From: Paramyrothecium sp. XJ0827
Lineage: Eukaryota; Ascomycota; Sordariomycetes; Hypocreales; Stachybotryaceae
DNA: 64,000 nt
Assembly (NCBI GenBank): GCA_020881915.1
Contig: JAJFPB010000004.1
Coordinates: 2,418,001 to 2,482,000 of the forward strand
Reading direction: 5' to 3'
The notes under the pieces were generated by a model. That model made no database searches. It saw only the letters and a program-made list of their open reading frames with translations, and was not told where the DNA came from. A program made the translations under genes and the position numbers. Each line of letters begins with the position of its first letter. The first letter of the stretch is position 1. Positions 37,853-48,860 of the stretch are shown piece by piece.

Positions 37853-40508
37853 ATGTCCCAAATACATCTATCCGCTCCCCCTGATGCTGGTTCGGACTCA
37901 GCAGCGTATTCTGAGACCAAATCTTTCTCTCGTATCCGTCCTCACTTCAACTCTCAGGTCACATCCGACCGTCTTCGTGAAGGATCAAGACTCTGGCAAC
38001 CGCCATTCAGGATGAGCACTAATATACGAAAGGGGAGGAGGTCTGTCTTCAAAGAGTTAGGACTCGACGACGAATTTAGTTCTGCCTCGGACACCCAAAG
38101 GCCAACATCATCTACGCGTGAAAAACGCCCCCATGACAGCGATCATGACAGCGATCATGAAAACGAGAGGCCCGGGCGAGCAGAGACGAAGCCTGAAAGT
38201 TCGGAGATGGAAAGGCGGCAGAGTAGTCGTGGTTCATCTGGCAGTCCTCGGCAACGCCAAAGGCGCGATTCGAATTCATCCAGACCATGGTATGCGAAAC
38301 TAGCCAATCCCAAGGGGCGTCCAAGAATTCAAACAGCCTCAGGCGCCCCGCCTGGATCTGTCTCGGGTCTTCATCGATTCACAATGATTACTCTTCTCAT
38401 TGCCCTCGTTATTCCAACCTTTAGCTATTACAACGGTCATTCACGAGTGGATATCAGCGGCGCCGATGCCGGCCCAGTATTGAAGAGGCAAGATAGCCCG
38501 GTTGATGTGTGCATTCGATGGGCCCATCAAGCTGCGGTTGTCAATGGCACGCTGTTCATCTACGGCGGCGAGGCCAAAGCAGAAGCCGACCAGGAACAGA
38601 ACACTTGGAACAACAACTTTTTGACCTTGGACCTTACGAGGAACTGGGACACGAGTTCCCCGGCTTTGCGAGGATTGCCGATTCCTGATGGACCTCCCCC
38701 AGTGGCACTGGGCTATCTATGGAATGACTATGAGAACCTCTATCTTTATGGTGGCCAATTCTCCAGCAAGCCATATGTCGATCCTGGTCCTGAGTCATTA
38801 TGGAGATATTCCATAGGTGACCAGGAGTGGTCTGAGATTAGAGGACCAGAAACATCAGCTGGAAACTATTCCGAACCTGAAGGCCGGGCCGTTCATAGGT
38901 CTGCTGAGGGTGCCGGCATTTCCGTCCCTGAGCTTGGACTAAGTTGGTACTTCGGCGGGCATCTGGATTGGGCAACAACACCCGGTTGGTCAAGGCAGAT
39001 TGAGAGGGTGTATCTCAAGAGTCTACTCGAGTTCACGCATCCGGGATACGTCAACTCTGGGGTCGATAGCCTTTCGCAAGGAACTGGTGCTGGAGAGAAT
39101 GGTGCCTTCCGGAATATCACGGAGGGTGGCGTTCAAGCAGACGAGTTCAGCGAGAGAGCCGATGGCGTGTTGGTGTTTGTGCCTGGCTGGGGAGAACAGG
39201 GAGTTCTGATCGGTCTGGCTGGTGGGACTAACGACACGTTCGTGCGCGACCTCGAGATCCTCAACGTTTATGACATTGCCAACTCCAGATGGTTTCATCA
39301 ACAAGCGAACGGTGACATCCCTGGTGTTCGTGTCAATCCTTGTGCTGTGGTTGCTAGCGCACCAGACGCTTCAAGTTTTCAGATCTACCTGTTTGGTGGA
39401 CAAAGTCTCCTGCCCACGGTATGTTCAAGGACATCGACGGTGTTGTGATTGATGGGTGTCATGAGGCTAACAAAGTATGTAGGGAAATCAAATACAGTAT
39501 GATGATATGTATATATTGACGATTCCCTCTTTCACCTGGATCAAAGTCGACCAGTCCGACCAGAATGTTCCTAGGCCTAGAGCTGGCCATACTTGCCATA
39601 TGCACGACAGCCAGATGATCGTTGTCGGCGGTTATATTGGAAATGAACCCGTTTGCGAGTCTCCTGGAGTCTTCGTGTTCGATGCCTCCTCTCTAGAGTG
39701 GCAGAGCAGCTTCCGAGCCGGGGATCATCCCAACGACTACAGCATCGACAACACGGTCGAGGCCGGCTCTTATGGCTACAAGATCCCGGCGCCGGTGCGC
39801 GAAGTGATTGGCGGAGACGAGGAGGGCAGTGCCGACGCTTCGACGCCCGCTGCTTCGGCCACTGACGGCCCCTTTGCTACGGGCAAGCCACCTGTCTTTA
39901 CAATCACTCAGACGGGGGCGACAGCTACCATCACCAATTGGGGCCCTCAAGGAACATCTCCCGGTGAGGGCGACGACCAGTCTGGAGGCGGCGGCTCGGG
40001 TGGCAGTACCATCTCACCCGGCTTGATTGCCGCCTCCGTCATAGCTGGTATCGCTGGCGCTGCTGCCCTGTACCTTGGCTTCTGCGCATGGCTTTATCGC
40101 CGCCAGGTCAACGCTTACAAGCAGCACGTCGCCGTTGCCAATCGTTATCCGGGCGTGTCCAACCAATCATTGGCCGGAGGTGGCGGTGGTTTCTGGGGCC
40201 GCCGACACAGCAGCCGTCGCACGCAGGCATCGGCCGCCTCTTGGGCCTGGCCCGGGTCCGACCGTGAGCCTACGTGGATGTCGGAGCCCAAGTGGATATC
40301 GTCCGATGACCACCCCAGTTCATCCGGCACCGGCAGCGCCCAAGGCAGCGGAGGGCCGAAGAACAGCGAGGACACCAGGCCCGGCACGAGCAACAGCGGT
40401 GGCTCGACAGAAGGTCTCCTGGAGGGGCAAGAACCGAGCTTCTTCAGTGTCGTCATGGGGCCCAGACGGGCCTTACGAGTGGTGAATGGTATCGACGAGA
40501 AGAGCTAA
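37853..40508 (+). CDS. Kelch-repeat membrane protein (2 exons)
   Basis: Exons 37853-39418 and 39483-40508 (64 bp GT-AG intron with a GCTAAC branch site) give 863 aa. Residues 1-175 are polar and basic (RGSSGSPRQRQRRDSNSS). A hydrophobic segment at about 177-192 (MITLLIALVIPTF) is followed by a large domain with kelch-like blades (VVNGTLFIYGGEAKAE, ENLYLYGGQFSS, SFQIYLFGGQSLLPT, DSQMIVVGGYIGNE) and N-glycosylation sites. Next come a Thr/Gly-rich stalk and a second hydrophobic helix at about 702-725, then a Ser/Gly-rich tail. The likely topology has the kelch domain outside the cytoplasm. Function unknown. A later ATG (MSTNIRKGRRSVFKELGLDD, residue 54) is an alternative start. Confidence 0.83.
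38132..38160 (+). repeat. 12-bp tandem repeat inside the kelch gene
   Basis: CATGACAGCGAT occurs twice perfectly and is followed by CATGA. It encodes the repeated Ser-Asp-His-Asp in HDSDHDSDHEN of the cytoplasmic N-terminal part. Confidence 0.9.
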
Positions 40509-40984
40509 GCTTCGAGATCAAATTGTCCGCCGACTGACCGTGGACATTTCCGGGGCAGGCATGGCTGTGCGGGGGGGATCTACGGAGGATAAGGAATATA
40601 CGAGGTTGACGTGTGGATGACCAGACCGAGCCTTATGTGACATGATAAATAGTGCACAGTATATATGCGCGCTGCGAAGTTTACACAGCTACATTCTTTG
40701 AATACACAATACCCTTTTTCGTTCTGATCTTGATATCTTGTTTAGCCGTTATTTACCAAATAACTGGGAAGAAAAAATTTGTCTAAAATAACCATCAAGC
40801 ATGAAACTCATCATCTGCCCCCGTCCCCAGTGGGGGGACCGGGGGTTTCTTCTACCTCGTTGCCTGTCCTTTATTTATGCTACAATCCCGATGCGCCGTA
40901 CGCCAAACATGCTAACCCGCAGAAGCCACCAAATCAAGAGATAACACGAGTGCGTTGCCGCATCATGCGCGGCGCGCTGACCCT
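40509..40984. other. Convergent 3' intergenic region
   Basis: 476 bp between the kelch-protein and endopolyphosphatase stop codons. It is AT-rich at 40620-40790. No gene supported. Confidence 0.5.
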
Positions 40985-43189
40985 CTAATAGCGTTGCAGC
41001 TCCTCTTCGGAGGCCGTGCTGACGAAGGCGTGGCCGAGGAAGTGAAGCCAGACCTTGTTCTTCTTCCGTCCGTGCTTCCCCTTCTTCTTTTTCTTCTTGT
41101 GTTTCTTACCACCGCCCTCGGCCTCGACTTCGTGGTCTTCATCATCAGTGTCATCTTCGTCTAGTTCGTTCACAATGGGAACATCCTCAGGCACGGGATT
41201 CTCCTCCGCCAACTGGGCCGGTTGCTTGGACTCATGCTCCATCTCGCCCTTTATGTCCTCCGCTAGCCCGATTCTGTATGCCAGTTTCAAGAAGCTCTTG
41301 ACAGTCAAGTCTGATAGTTTGTATATCTTGTCGTCAAAGGTGCTGTAAAGCACCTCGTATTTGAATTTCCGGGGTTTCCGTTTTTCCGGGCTCAACCTGT
41401 CGCTCTCGGGAGACTTGTTGTTGAAGTGGGTTAGGTTGGCGAAATACTGTGTGTAGCCAGTGAATGTCAATGGCTGCGCTAGGTATGCAGGGCCTGGACC
41501 CGAGCCCTTGGGTGGCCCATCAGGAATAACGAGATTGGGGTCATGCGGCTTCTTGCCTTTGCCACCCTTTTTCTTTTTCTTCTTCTTCATTGACTCATCC
41601 ACGGGCGCAGACAAGTCTCGCCTCAGTTCCTGGCGCACATCCTCATCCTCATGCGCAAGTTGCTCCTCTTCCCACGACAGGACATGCGCATCCTTGGTCG
41701 AGCCAGAATCTTCAAAGCCATCCATCCAGACAGGGCTGTCTTCCAATCCAGTAATGTTGTAGTCAATAATTCGGATCGTGGGGAAGTAGTTGGGAACTAC
41801 GCTGGGGCTGATGAGCGTCACTTGGTATCGCTCGGCGTACGGGCCCCCAATCTTCCTGAATTTGTCCTTCGGCTTCTTCTTCCCCTTGTGTTTCTTCCCG
41901 AAAGACTCGGCGTCGTCATGTTCCTCAGCCTGCAATGCACGAACGACAGAGCTAGGTAGGTTGGACCATTTATCTCGAAGCTCTTGCAGATAATCACCCT
42001 TTGATTGCTTCGAAATGTCGCCAGTGGCCGACAGCTTGCGTTCTACTCCGGTAGAGGCTACGCTTAGGTCGATTTCATGGGTGTCCTGAAGGAGGAAATG
42101 GTCGATATTCATATGGCCATAAACGGCTCCGACGACGACGTCTCGATACTGCTGCAGCCAGAGGGTGTATTTCTGCCAGCAGGTCTCGTCCCAGCTCCTC
42201 TTGCTATCGGTCCTGGCCGGTGGAACGTGACCCATGAGAATTGCTTTCATATTGGAGTCCCGCATACGCTGCAGTTGAATGCGCAGCCACTCCAAGTGCT
42301 GGAATCCAGGTTCCCTAGGGTTCGCGCAACCGTCCACGCCGGCGTTGCGATCGAAGAAATACATGGTGTTGAGGCTGAAGACGGTCAACTGACGCGGAAT
42401 CACATCGACATAGAACCAGCCACCAAATTGAAAGGAGTGGTATTGGTCCTCGGGGATGAAACGTTTCCAGACGTCGCCGTAGGTACGCAGCCATTTGTTC
42501 GGGCCTGGGTAGAAGATGTTATGGGGCAGGAAATCGTTGTTTCCAAACGTCGGCACAATGGGAATTTCGAGTCGGCCATTCTTGGACGAAAAGGTTTCGA
42601 TGAACTTGTCTGAGACGATGCGATTCGTGGCAATCACCTCGGCGGTGTTTCGGGGGTGCTTCTCGTCGCTATCGTGCCTGGCCGTGTCGCCGGTCCAAAT
42701 GATGAAGTCGATTTCGTCCTTGACGTGCTCCTCGAGCCACTGGAAAGTAGCATTGACGAGGGAAAAGGGCGAGTCGCAATCCGTCTTCTCGGCGCCGTAC
42801 GGGCCAGCCGGGCCGCGGCCACGGTGACATGCGATGCCGTCGTCGGTAGCCGTGTGGGCTTTGTAAAACCCGTCTGGGTGGAAATCTGTGCCGACCAGCA
42901 GTTAGTCTACGCTGCGAACGTAGCAACAGAAGATGTGTTTTGCAGAACAGTGGTGTGGTGCGCAGGAGGAAGACGACCGTCCCCGAGTCGTCCGCTGAGG
43001 GCCTCGCCACGTCTTCAAATTTGGAAACATACCTGTGATGTGGAGGAAGCGGCCATGTAAGCGGCGCGCCTGATTGTGTGAAACTGGAGAACCAAGAACT
43101 TGCTGAGCGTCAAGAGCCATTGGCGACGCAGTGACACCACAGCCCAGCGCTACAGCAAGGAGCTGCAGGCAGTTGCCGGGCGAAGGCAT
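40985..43189 (-). CDS. PPN1: Vacuolar endopolyphosphatase Ppn1 (2 exons)
   Basis: Cleaves inorganic polyphosphate chains internally in the vacuole. Exons 43189-43033 and 42885-40985, with a 147 bp GT-AG intron, give 685 aa. An N-terminal hydrophobic segment (LQLLAVALGCGVTAS) is a signal anchor. Metallophosphatase motifs: HITDFHPDGFYK (the intron falls in this motif), WTGDTARH, FGNNDFLPHN, MGHVPPA and GAVYGHMNIDHF. The acid-sphingomyelinase-like architecture ends with YTQYFANLTHFN and a conserved C-terminal block. Three lysine-rich tracts (for example MKKKKKKKGGKGKK) are prominent. It is convergent with the kelch gene. Confidence 0.93.
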
Positions 43190-45325
43190 GATGGTGGGCG
43201 AGGGCCGCGGCCAGGTTGCGCGACGACGGCACTATCCAAGGAGAAGGGTCCAGGTAGAAAGAGAAAGTCTAGAGCGCCTCTACTGCTGCTGCCGACTGTG
43301 AAAATTGAGCGGCGTGTCGAAGTGAATAGGAGTGCAAAAATCCCGGCGGTTGCTCCGTCCCCCCCTCGAGATCGTAGGGCTGGGGTATTAGACTAGGTGG
43401 TGCAGGAAAAAGGCGGAAAATGGAAAATGGAAAATGAGGTCATGCCATAGTCCCGGACTGGTGGCAGTCAGGGTCCCTTGCCAACGGCGGTCTGGGCTCG
43501 AGCCAATCGAGCAATGATCTGGATGACGCCAGGGCAGCGGTTGGGAACACGTCGAAGCCACTGAAGAGGCAATCGAAAAGTGGGCGGCGTGTTAATTTAT
43601 TTCTGTGGATTGGTCGTGGGACAGGAGAAGAGTCCAAAGTAAATAGGGTCAATGGGACACGATGGACTATGGCGTGGACAACTTTGTACGAGATGCCATG
43701 CGATGCCACGCCATGCCACGCTCTCCACGGTCGCAGGTACTTTGGCTTACATCTTACGTGCTGTTCTGCGGCTGCCCGCCACGCAACACTCAAGTACTGG
43801 TACCCCGTTGGTCCGAGTTGGAGGGTCCAATGGTCCACGGCACGGCACAGGCCACAGCCCCTCCATCAGCACAACTGTTACCCTCTGTCCTGTCAAATTT
43901 GGCCTGCTGATTTGATCCGAGACGCTGCCTGAGCATATGGAGGAAGAGAGTTGGGGTTCACTTCTTCAGTAACTAAGCCCCCATCTAGCATCTAGAGGTA
44001 AACTCTGTAGGCAGGTAGCCAATCTCGAAGTCGAGCCAACCACACGTGCGAACATGACTCGATATGGCTGACGGTGGAGATTGGGGTACCTTTTGGGTTT
44101 TGCAGGTGCCTTGAAGGGCACCTGGCCCGCCCGGAACATTGGCCGCTGCGATCAGCTCCAGTCCCAAGGTACCCTGCAGCGTCACAAGGTGGAGGAAGCA
44201 CAAGATCAAACGGAAGACCGGCAGCAGCCTCGTCCGTCAGCTGCTGCACCTTTGATCACTGGCATGAGCTCCCTGTGCCCGAGGCGAGCTGGGATGGAAC
44301 CTAACAAAATACGATGCGTTCGTCTTGGGTCATCTGAAGCCAGCCGCTGGCTACCCGCCGGTGAGGACGATACGACCCAACGTTCCTCCTAGCTAGCACA
44401 TGCATGGCTGGCAAAGGCCTTGTGGACGGACTCCTGGGTGCACCCATCAAGGTCGCATGCAGCAGCGGCACCGGTGATCACCAGCCAATAAAACATGATG
44501 CGATCCACTGAACACGGTAATTGTGCTGGACAGCGTCCGGGTGTCGTCGGGTTCCGTTATGGGGATCAAGGAGCTGGCGAATCGGTTGCTGGTGCCATTA
44601 CCCTGTACCTGTGATAGTAAGTGGTTTCTATACCTTAGTGAAAAGGACACGAGAGGTCATCATCTTTTCAGGTGTACAAGTCCGCAAGGAGCTCGGGACT
44701 TTCCAGAAACCGTTTTCACAAATGTAAGTATAGGAAGCCATCAAACAAAGCAGGCCCCTTGCTCATGTCCAGTCAAGTAGGCCAGAGAGAAAAGTAACAT
44801 TTGTGTGGTCAGCAAGGACAGTCAATGAAGAAAGCCTGTCTTTGATTAGTCACATGATATGCAACGAGCAAAACCACAAGCAGCGCTAAACCAAATCGGG
44901 TGCAACCGCAAGGTAGTATTTGTACCGCTGCTGGTGGGCAAAATCTTCCTTCTCTTCCCTCAACCGCAACAAATCGCGTCGCCTCGCTCTACTAAGGTAG
45001 AGGGGAGCGCTTCTCCCTCTGCCTCAATGGGGACGCTTCTTGAAAACTTCCATTTTTCACGGGACGACGCTTGCTTGCCAGACTGAATCTACAACCTGCC
45101 GCTCGTTTGAGGGACGTCATACGCTTTTTTTCCTCCGTGATGGCTTCCTATGGTTTTTTCGTGGCTACATTTTTTCCTCTTCCACCTCTCTTCCTAGTGA
45201 AAGCCCTAGAACGTTGTCCGTGAGCCTCACTAAATCCGTGAAACTGCATTTCGTCTCTTTTCTCCCCATGAGATTCTCACTCATTCTAAGTTGCTGTGGC
45301 ATCCTGTACCGTTCAGACCTTGCCT
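43190..45325. other. 2.1 kb gene-poor intergenic region
   Basis: Between the endopolyphosphatase start and the stop of the small secreted-protein gene (both minus). The segment next to 43190 is the endopolyphosphatase promoter. The rest has only short unrelated frames. Near-repeats of ATGCCATGCG/ATGCCACGCC occur at 43691-43722. No gene supported. Confidence 0.42.
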
Positions 45326-46297
45326 CTAAGCAGCAGCGGTTGTGTTTCCTTCATGGTGCGCCACAGGGCTGAGAAGTGCATCAAGATATCGCTGGAAATC
45401 TACACTGAATCGGTCCTCCTCTCCTCCCCCGTCATCTTCATATTCATATTCATCCTCGTCCTCCGCCTCGTCGTGGTCGTGGTCGTCGCTGGTGCTGCTC
45501 ACCATCATGGCACGCTCCTGAACCGCACCCTCGGGCAGTTTCAGCTTCTTCTTCTTCTTCGCCGCGTGGTTCTTTCGCTTCTGTTCGTAGTAATAGGACC
45601 AGTCCACCTCCGGGTACGCGTCTTGCATGTCGCCCAACGCCGCCTCCTTCATTTCCAGGGTGAGCGACTCCCTCGGGCCGCTGGGGCCGATTCCCCTGAC
45701 GCACCACCCGATGTGCTGGAGCTTCGCGCTGCGCACCGGCTCCGGGAAGTTGATGCAACGGAAGGCCGTTTCGTCTGGGATGTACGCCCGGCCCAGCTTG
45801 CCGCTCTCTTCGCATCCGCCGGTCGAGTAGATCACCGCCGTCGGCCCCCGAAGCGCGATCCAGTCGTAATGCTTCTTCCAGTCTATGCGCAACCTGTTGT
45901 GCGGCACGTAACCGGTCTTGAGCTTCGAGAGTGGTGCGGAGCGATCCTTCCACCACAGGCCCTCGAGGAGCATGCTCTGTGACGGCGTTATCGGATGACA
46001 ACTTATATCGCACCTGAAGTCAGTGAACGGGCTGCCGCGCACCTCGTCCCCCTTGCAATCGCGCCCGCTGTAGAATGTTGCCCCGTGTGTAACTGCCAGC
46101 CCTTCGGTTAGAAGCTTTCAAGAGGCGGTATCAAGAGCTTGCGACTGACCTGCGTGTAGCTTACGCTTATGCTTGTCCCAATGAAACAACCAGTCCTTGT
46201 CGCGGTGAGCGAGAGGTTCTCCGGCCTTGTCCTGCCGTATCTGGCCCAGGACCAGAGGGGTGGCCAATCCCAAGAGAGCAGCGCTGAGAAGTTTCAT
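45326..46297 (-). CDS. Secreted protein of unknown function with acidic tail (2 exons)
   Basis: Exons 46297-46150 and 46092-45326 (57 bp GT-AG intron) give 304 aa. A clear signal peptide (MKLLSAALLGLATPLVLG) is followed by a mature domain with six cysteines (GRDCKGD, RCDISCH, GGCEES, RCINF, WCVRG), enough for three disulfides, and many Trp/Tyr residues (EGLWWKDRS, DWKKHYDWIALRG). The last ~90 residues are charged: a basic AAKKKKKLKLPEG segment, then a strongly acidic DDHDHDEAEDEDEYEYEDD stretch. I do not recognise a family with a known function. An extracellular or cell-wall role is inferred only from the signal peptide and cysteines. Confidence 0.75.
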
Positions 46298-46913
46298 GAT
46301 CAAATTAGAGCCGGTATAAAGATCAGGAGACGACTGCACGGTCTTCGCCTTGTGGGATGTATTCCAGCCAGAAAAGACGGACGAAAACATGAAAAAACAA
46401 TAGATGTTCGAAGCAGAGCGCAGCACACAATTTATATAACCGGCTCCCTTACCTTAGACTTTGCAACTCACATGAACTCTGCCACATTTACATTTTCTAC
46501 TGACTTATATTGCTCACTACGAATGGTACAACTTGAAACTCTGCTGACCGAAGCACATTTGAGACCCAAACTTTGGATGGCGCGGCTCATGAGCCTTCAC
46601 ACGCCAAAGGGAAAATACGGACCAGCAGACGAATGTGAATGTAGACTTCAACTTAACATAAAACCGTGTGTAACTGACTAAAAACAGAAATCTATCGCAT
46701 CTTGAGCGCCGTATGTTGAATTGTGCGAAGTAGGCCCCCATAACGTCACGGTAACACCGCGTCCCTCATCAATCCCAGTAATGCCTTTACACCATTGACC
46801 CAGAACGCTTTGGCCGATAGAACCGTTGCCAACAATTGCGAGTTCCGACAACGATGGAATAATCACCAAACAAAGCGTGTTTTCCAACCCCCTTCCCCCC
46901 CCCTCGGGCATCT
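46298..46913. other. Intergenic region upstream of the secreted-protein gene
   Basis: 616 bp; the part next to 46298 is the promoter of the secreted-protein gene, the part near 46900 the 3' side of the T-protein gene. A C8 run occurs near 46895-46902. A TTATATAAC string (46432-46440) reads as a possible TATA box on the minus strand. No gene supported. Confidence 0.45.
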
Positions 46914-48257
46914 TTACGCCGGCGCCAGCCCCTTCCAGTACTTGGTGGGCACAAACGGCATCTTGGTCACCGTCGCCTTGCGCGAGCGCCCGCGCACCAC
47001 GACGTCCACCTCGGTGCCGGCCTTCTGCAGCCCGTCCTTGATGTAGCCCATGGCGATGTTCTTGCCCAGCGAGGGGCTCGGCACGCCGCTCGTCACCGTG
47101 CCGACCCGCTTGCCGTTCTTGTGGATCTCGGCGCCCTCGCGCGCCGGGGCCCCCTCGACAACGAGGCCCACGCGCCGCCGCTCCACACCCAGGCCGCCCT
47201 TGCTCCTGGGCGTCAGCTGGGGGATGATGACCTCGGAGCCGTGGAAGCCGCCGTTTTGGCGACGGGCCGGGGGGATGACCCAGCTCAGACCGGCCTCGAC
47301 GGGGGTCGTGGTGTCGTCGAGGTCATGGCCGTACAGACACATGCCTGCCTCCAGGCGGAGAGAGTCACGGGCGCCTAGACCGGCAAGCTTCAGGTTCTCG
47401 GGCGTGGCGGCAGCAAGGAGGGATTCAGTGGCCGAGACGGTAGTCTCCAATGCTGGGTACAGCTTGCCATTGAACGACAGCTCGAAGCCATCCTCACCGG
47501 TGTAGCCACCGCGGCTGACTAGGACTGGGTGCGTTTTGGACCCGTCTGAGAGCTTCAACTCGGCCCACGTGGCATTGCCAAAGTAGAGTGCATCCAGGTT
47601 GACGTCGCTGGCCAAGACCCTCTTCAACACCTCTGCGCTGCGGGGCCCTTGCAGGGCGATCAAGCCGGACTGGTCCAGCCTCGTCCACTGCACGTCCCCT
47701 CCAAACTTGCCGAGCTCCTTGTCGAAGTACTCGGTGTCCTTGTCGAGGCATGCGCCATTCGTAACGACGTAGTACTCATCCTCGCCCAACCTCGTAACGA
47801 CAGAGTCGTCCACAATGCCTCCGGTGCCCTCCCACAGGAAGGTCGTCAGCTTGCTCTGCATGTGGCCCTGGCCGCTCCAGTCGGACGGCGTGACCTTTTC
47901 GAGGAAGGCTGCCGCCGCCGGCCCCTTGAAGATGTGCTGCACCATGTGGCTGACATCGAAGAGCGTCGCAGCAGTGCGGGTGAAGGTGTGCGACTCGGTT
48001 AGGGACTGCGAGGCGTACAGCACGGGCATGTGGTAGCCCGCGAACGGCACCATCTTGGCGCCATTGGCAACGTGCAGGTCGTAGAGCGGCGTCTTCTTGA
48101 GCTCAGCGGCAGAGAGGTCGGATGCGGAGCGCCTGCTGCCGCGGCCGAGCTTCGGCGCAATTGAAGCCGCGGACGACGGCCGGGCGCGGAGCAGCCCGGA
48201 GGGAAAGGAAGTCCTGATGGGCCCAGCCGCGCCCGCGACCAACTTGGAGACGCTCAT
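46914..48257 (-). CDS. GCV1: Aminomethyltransferase (glycine cleavage T protein), mitochondrial
   Basis: Transfers the aminomethyl-derived one-carbon unit from lipoyl-H protein to tetrahydrofolate, releasing ammonia, within the mitochondrial glycine decarboxylase complex. A single exon of 447 aa. The N-terminus (MSVSKLVAGAAGPIRTSFPSG) is an Arg/Ser-rich targeting peptide. GcvT motifs: KTPLYDLHVANGAKMVPFAGY, ATLFDVSHM, DDSVVTRLGEDEYYVVTNG, LIALQGPRSAEVL, SRGGYTGEDGFEL, ARDSLRLEAGMCLYGHDL and a C-terminal VTSGVPSPSLGKNIAMGY barrel domain. Length is as expected, and no frameshift is seen. Confidence 0.97.
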   Translation of the reverse strand: MSVSKLVAGAAGPIRTSFPSGLLRARPSSAASIAPKLGRGSRRSASDLSAAELKKTPLYDLHVANGAKMVPFAGYHMPVLYASQSLTESHTFTRTAATLFDVSHMVQHIFKGPAAAAFLEKVTPSDWSGQGHMQSKLTTFLWEGTGGIVDDSVVTRLGEDEYYVVTNGACLDKDTEYFDKELGKFGGDVQWTRLDQSGLIALQGPRSAEVLKRVLASDVNLDALYFGNATWAELKLSDGSKTHPVLVSRGGYTGEDGFELSFNGKLYPALETTVSATESLLAAATPENLKLAGLGARDSLRLEAGMCLYGHDLDDTTTPVEAGLSWVIPPARRQNGGFHGSEVIIPQLTPRSKGGLGVERRRVGLVVEGAPAREGAEIHKNGKRVGTVTSGVPSPSLGKNIAMGYIKDGLQKAGTEVDVVVRGRSRKATVTKMPFVPTKYWKGLAPA

Positions 48258-48860
48258 CTTGACTCAACGCAGCGTCTCTATGAATTGAAGTGGTGAGAGG
48301 AAGATGGGAGAGGAGCGGTGCAGTCGAGAGGCGGCTCCCGGGGGATACAATGACAGCTATAGTGGGGCGCTCGGCTCTCTCTCCACGGGGGAGACTTTGC
48401 TGGAGAACCCCCATGACTCCGGTCCGATTGGCCCACGTCCGTTGGCCGGAAGTCACTCATGGCCAGCGGTTTAGTGGCCGAACGTGGCAACCCAGACGTA
48501 AGGTACGTAAGAAACGCAAGGTAAGGTCATGTACGGTACCTACTGAGCGCAACAGAGGACACCACGCGTTGCTCAATTGATTTGCCTTCTTGTTACACTG
48601 CCGTTCCAAAGGGCGCGTGGCCCCAGAGACTCTCTCCTAAAATCTGAAAACCATATGACTATACCAAGTTATACCGATCAGTAATGATGATGACCTTCTC
48701 ACAATGTATCTACAGCACGGACAGGGCGATTCTAACTCCAGCTGCCACTCATCCGTAACCACCTTCTTCCCCAAGTGAGGCCTTGATAAGAGTAATGCAC
48801 TCTTAGTCAGCGTCTTCACACACGTGCGGTATGACGCTCTCTCCCCGGCACCCATCTACC
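48258..48860. promoter_or_regulatory. Intergenic region upstream of GCV1
   Basis: 603 bp between the GCV1 start and the V-ATPase subunit H stop (tandem). It holds the GCV1 promoter and a GTAAGG/GTACC-rich string at 48498-48540 related to the TTACC arrays. No gene supported. Confidence 0.5.
48498..48540 (-). repeat. AAGGTA/GGTAAGG repeat cluster
   Basis: Plus strand reads TAAGGTACGTAAG, then GCAAGGTAAGG and TACGGTACC within 45 bp, about 250 bp upstream of the GCV1 start codon. It is a looser member of the TTACC array family. Confidence 0.55.
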
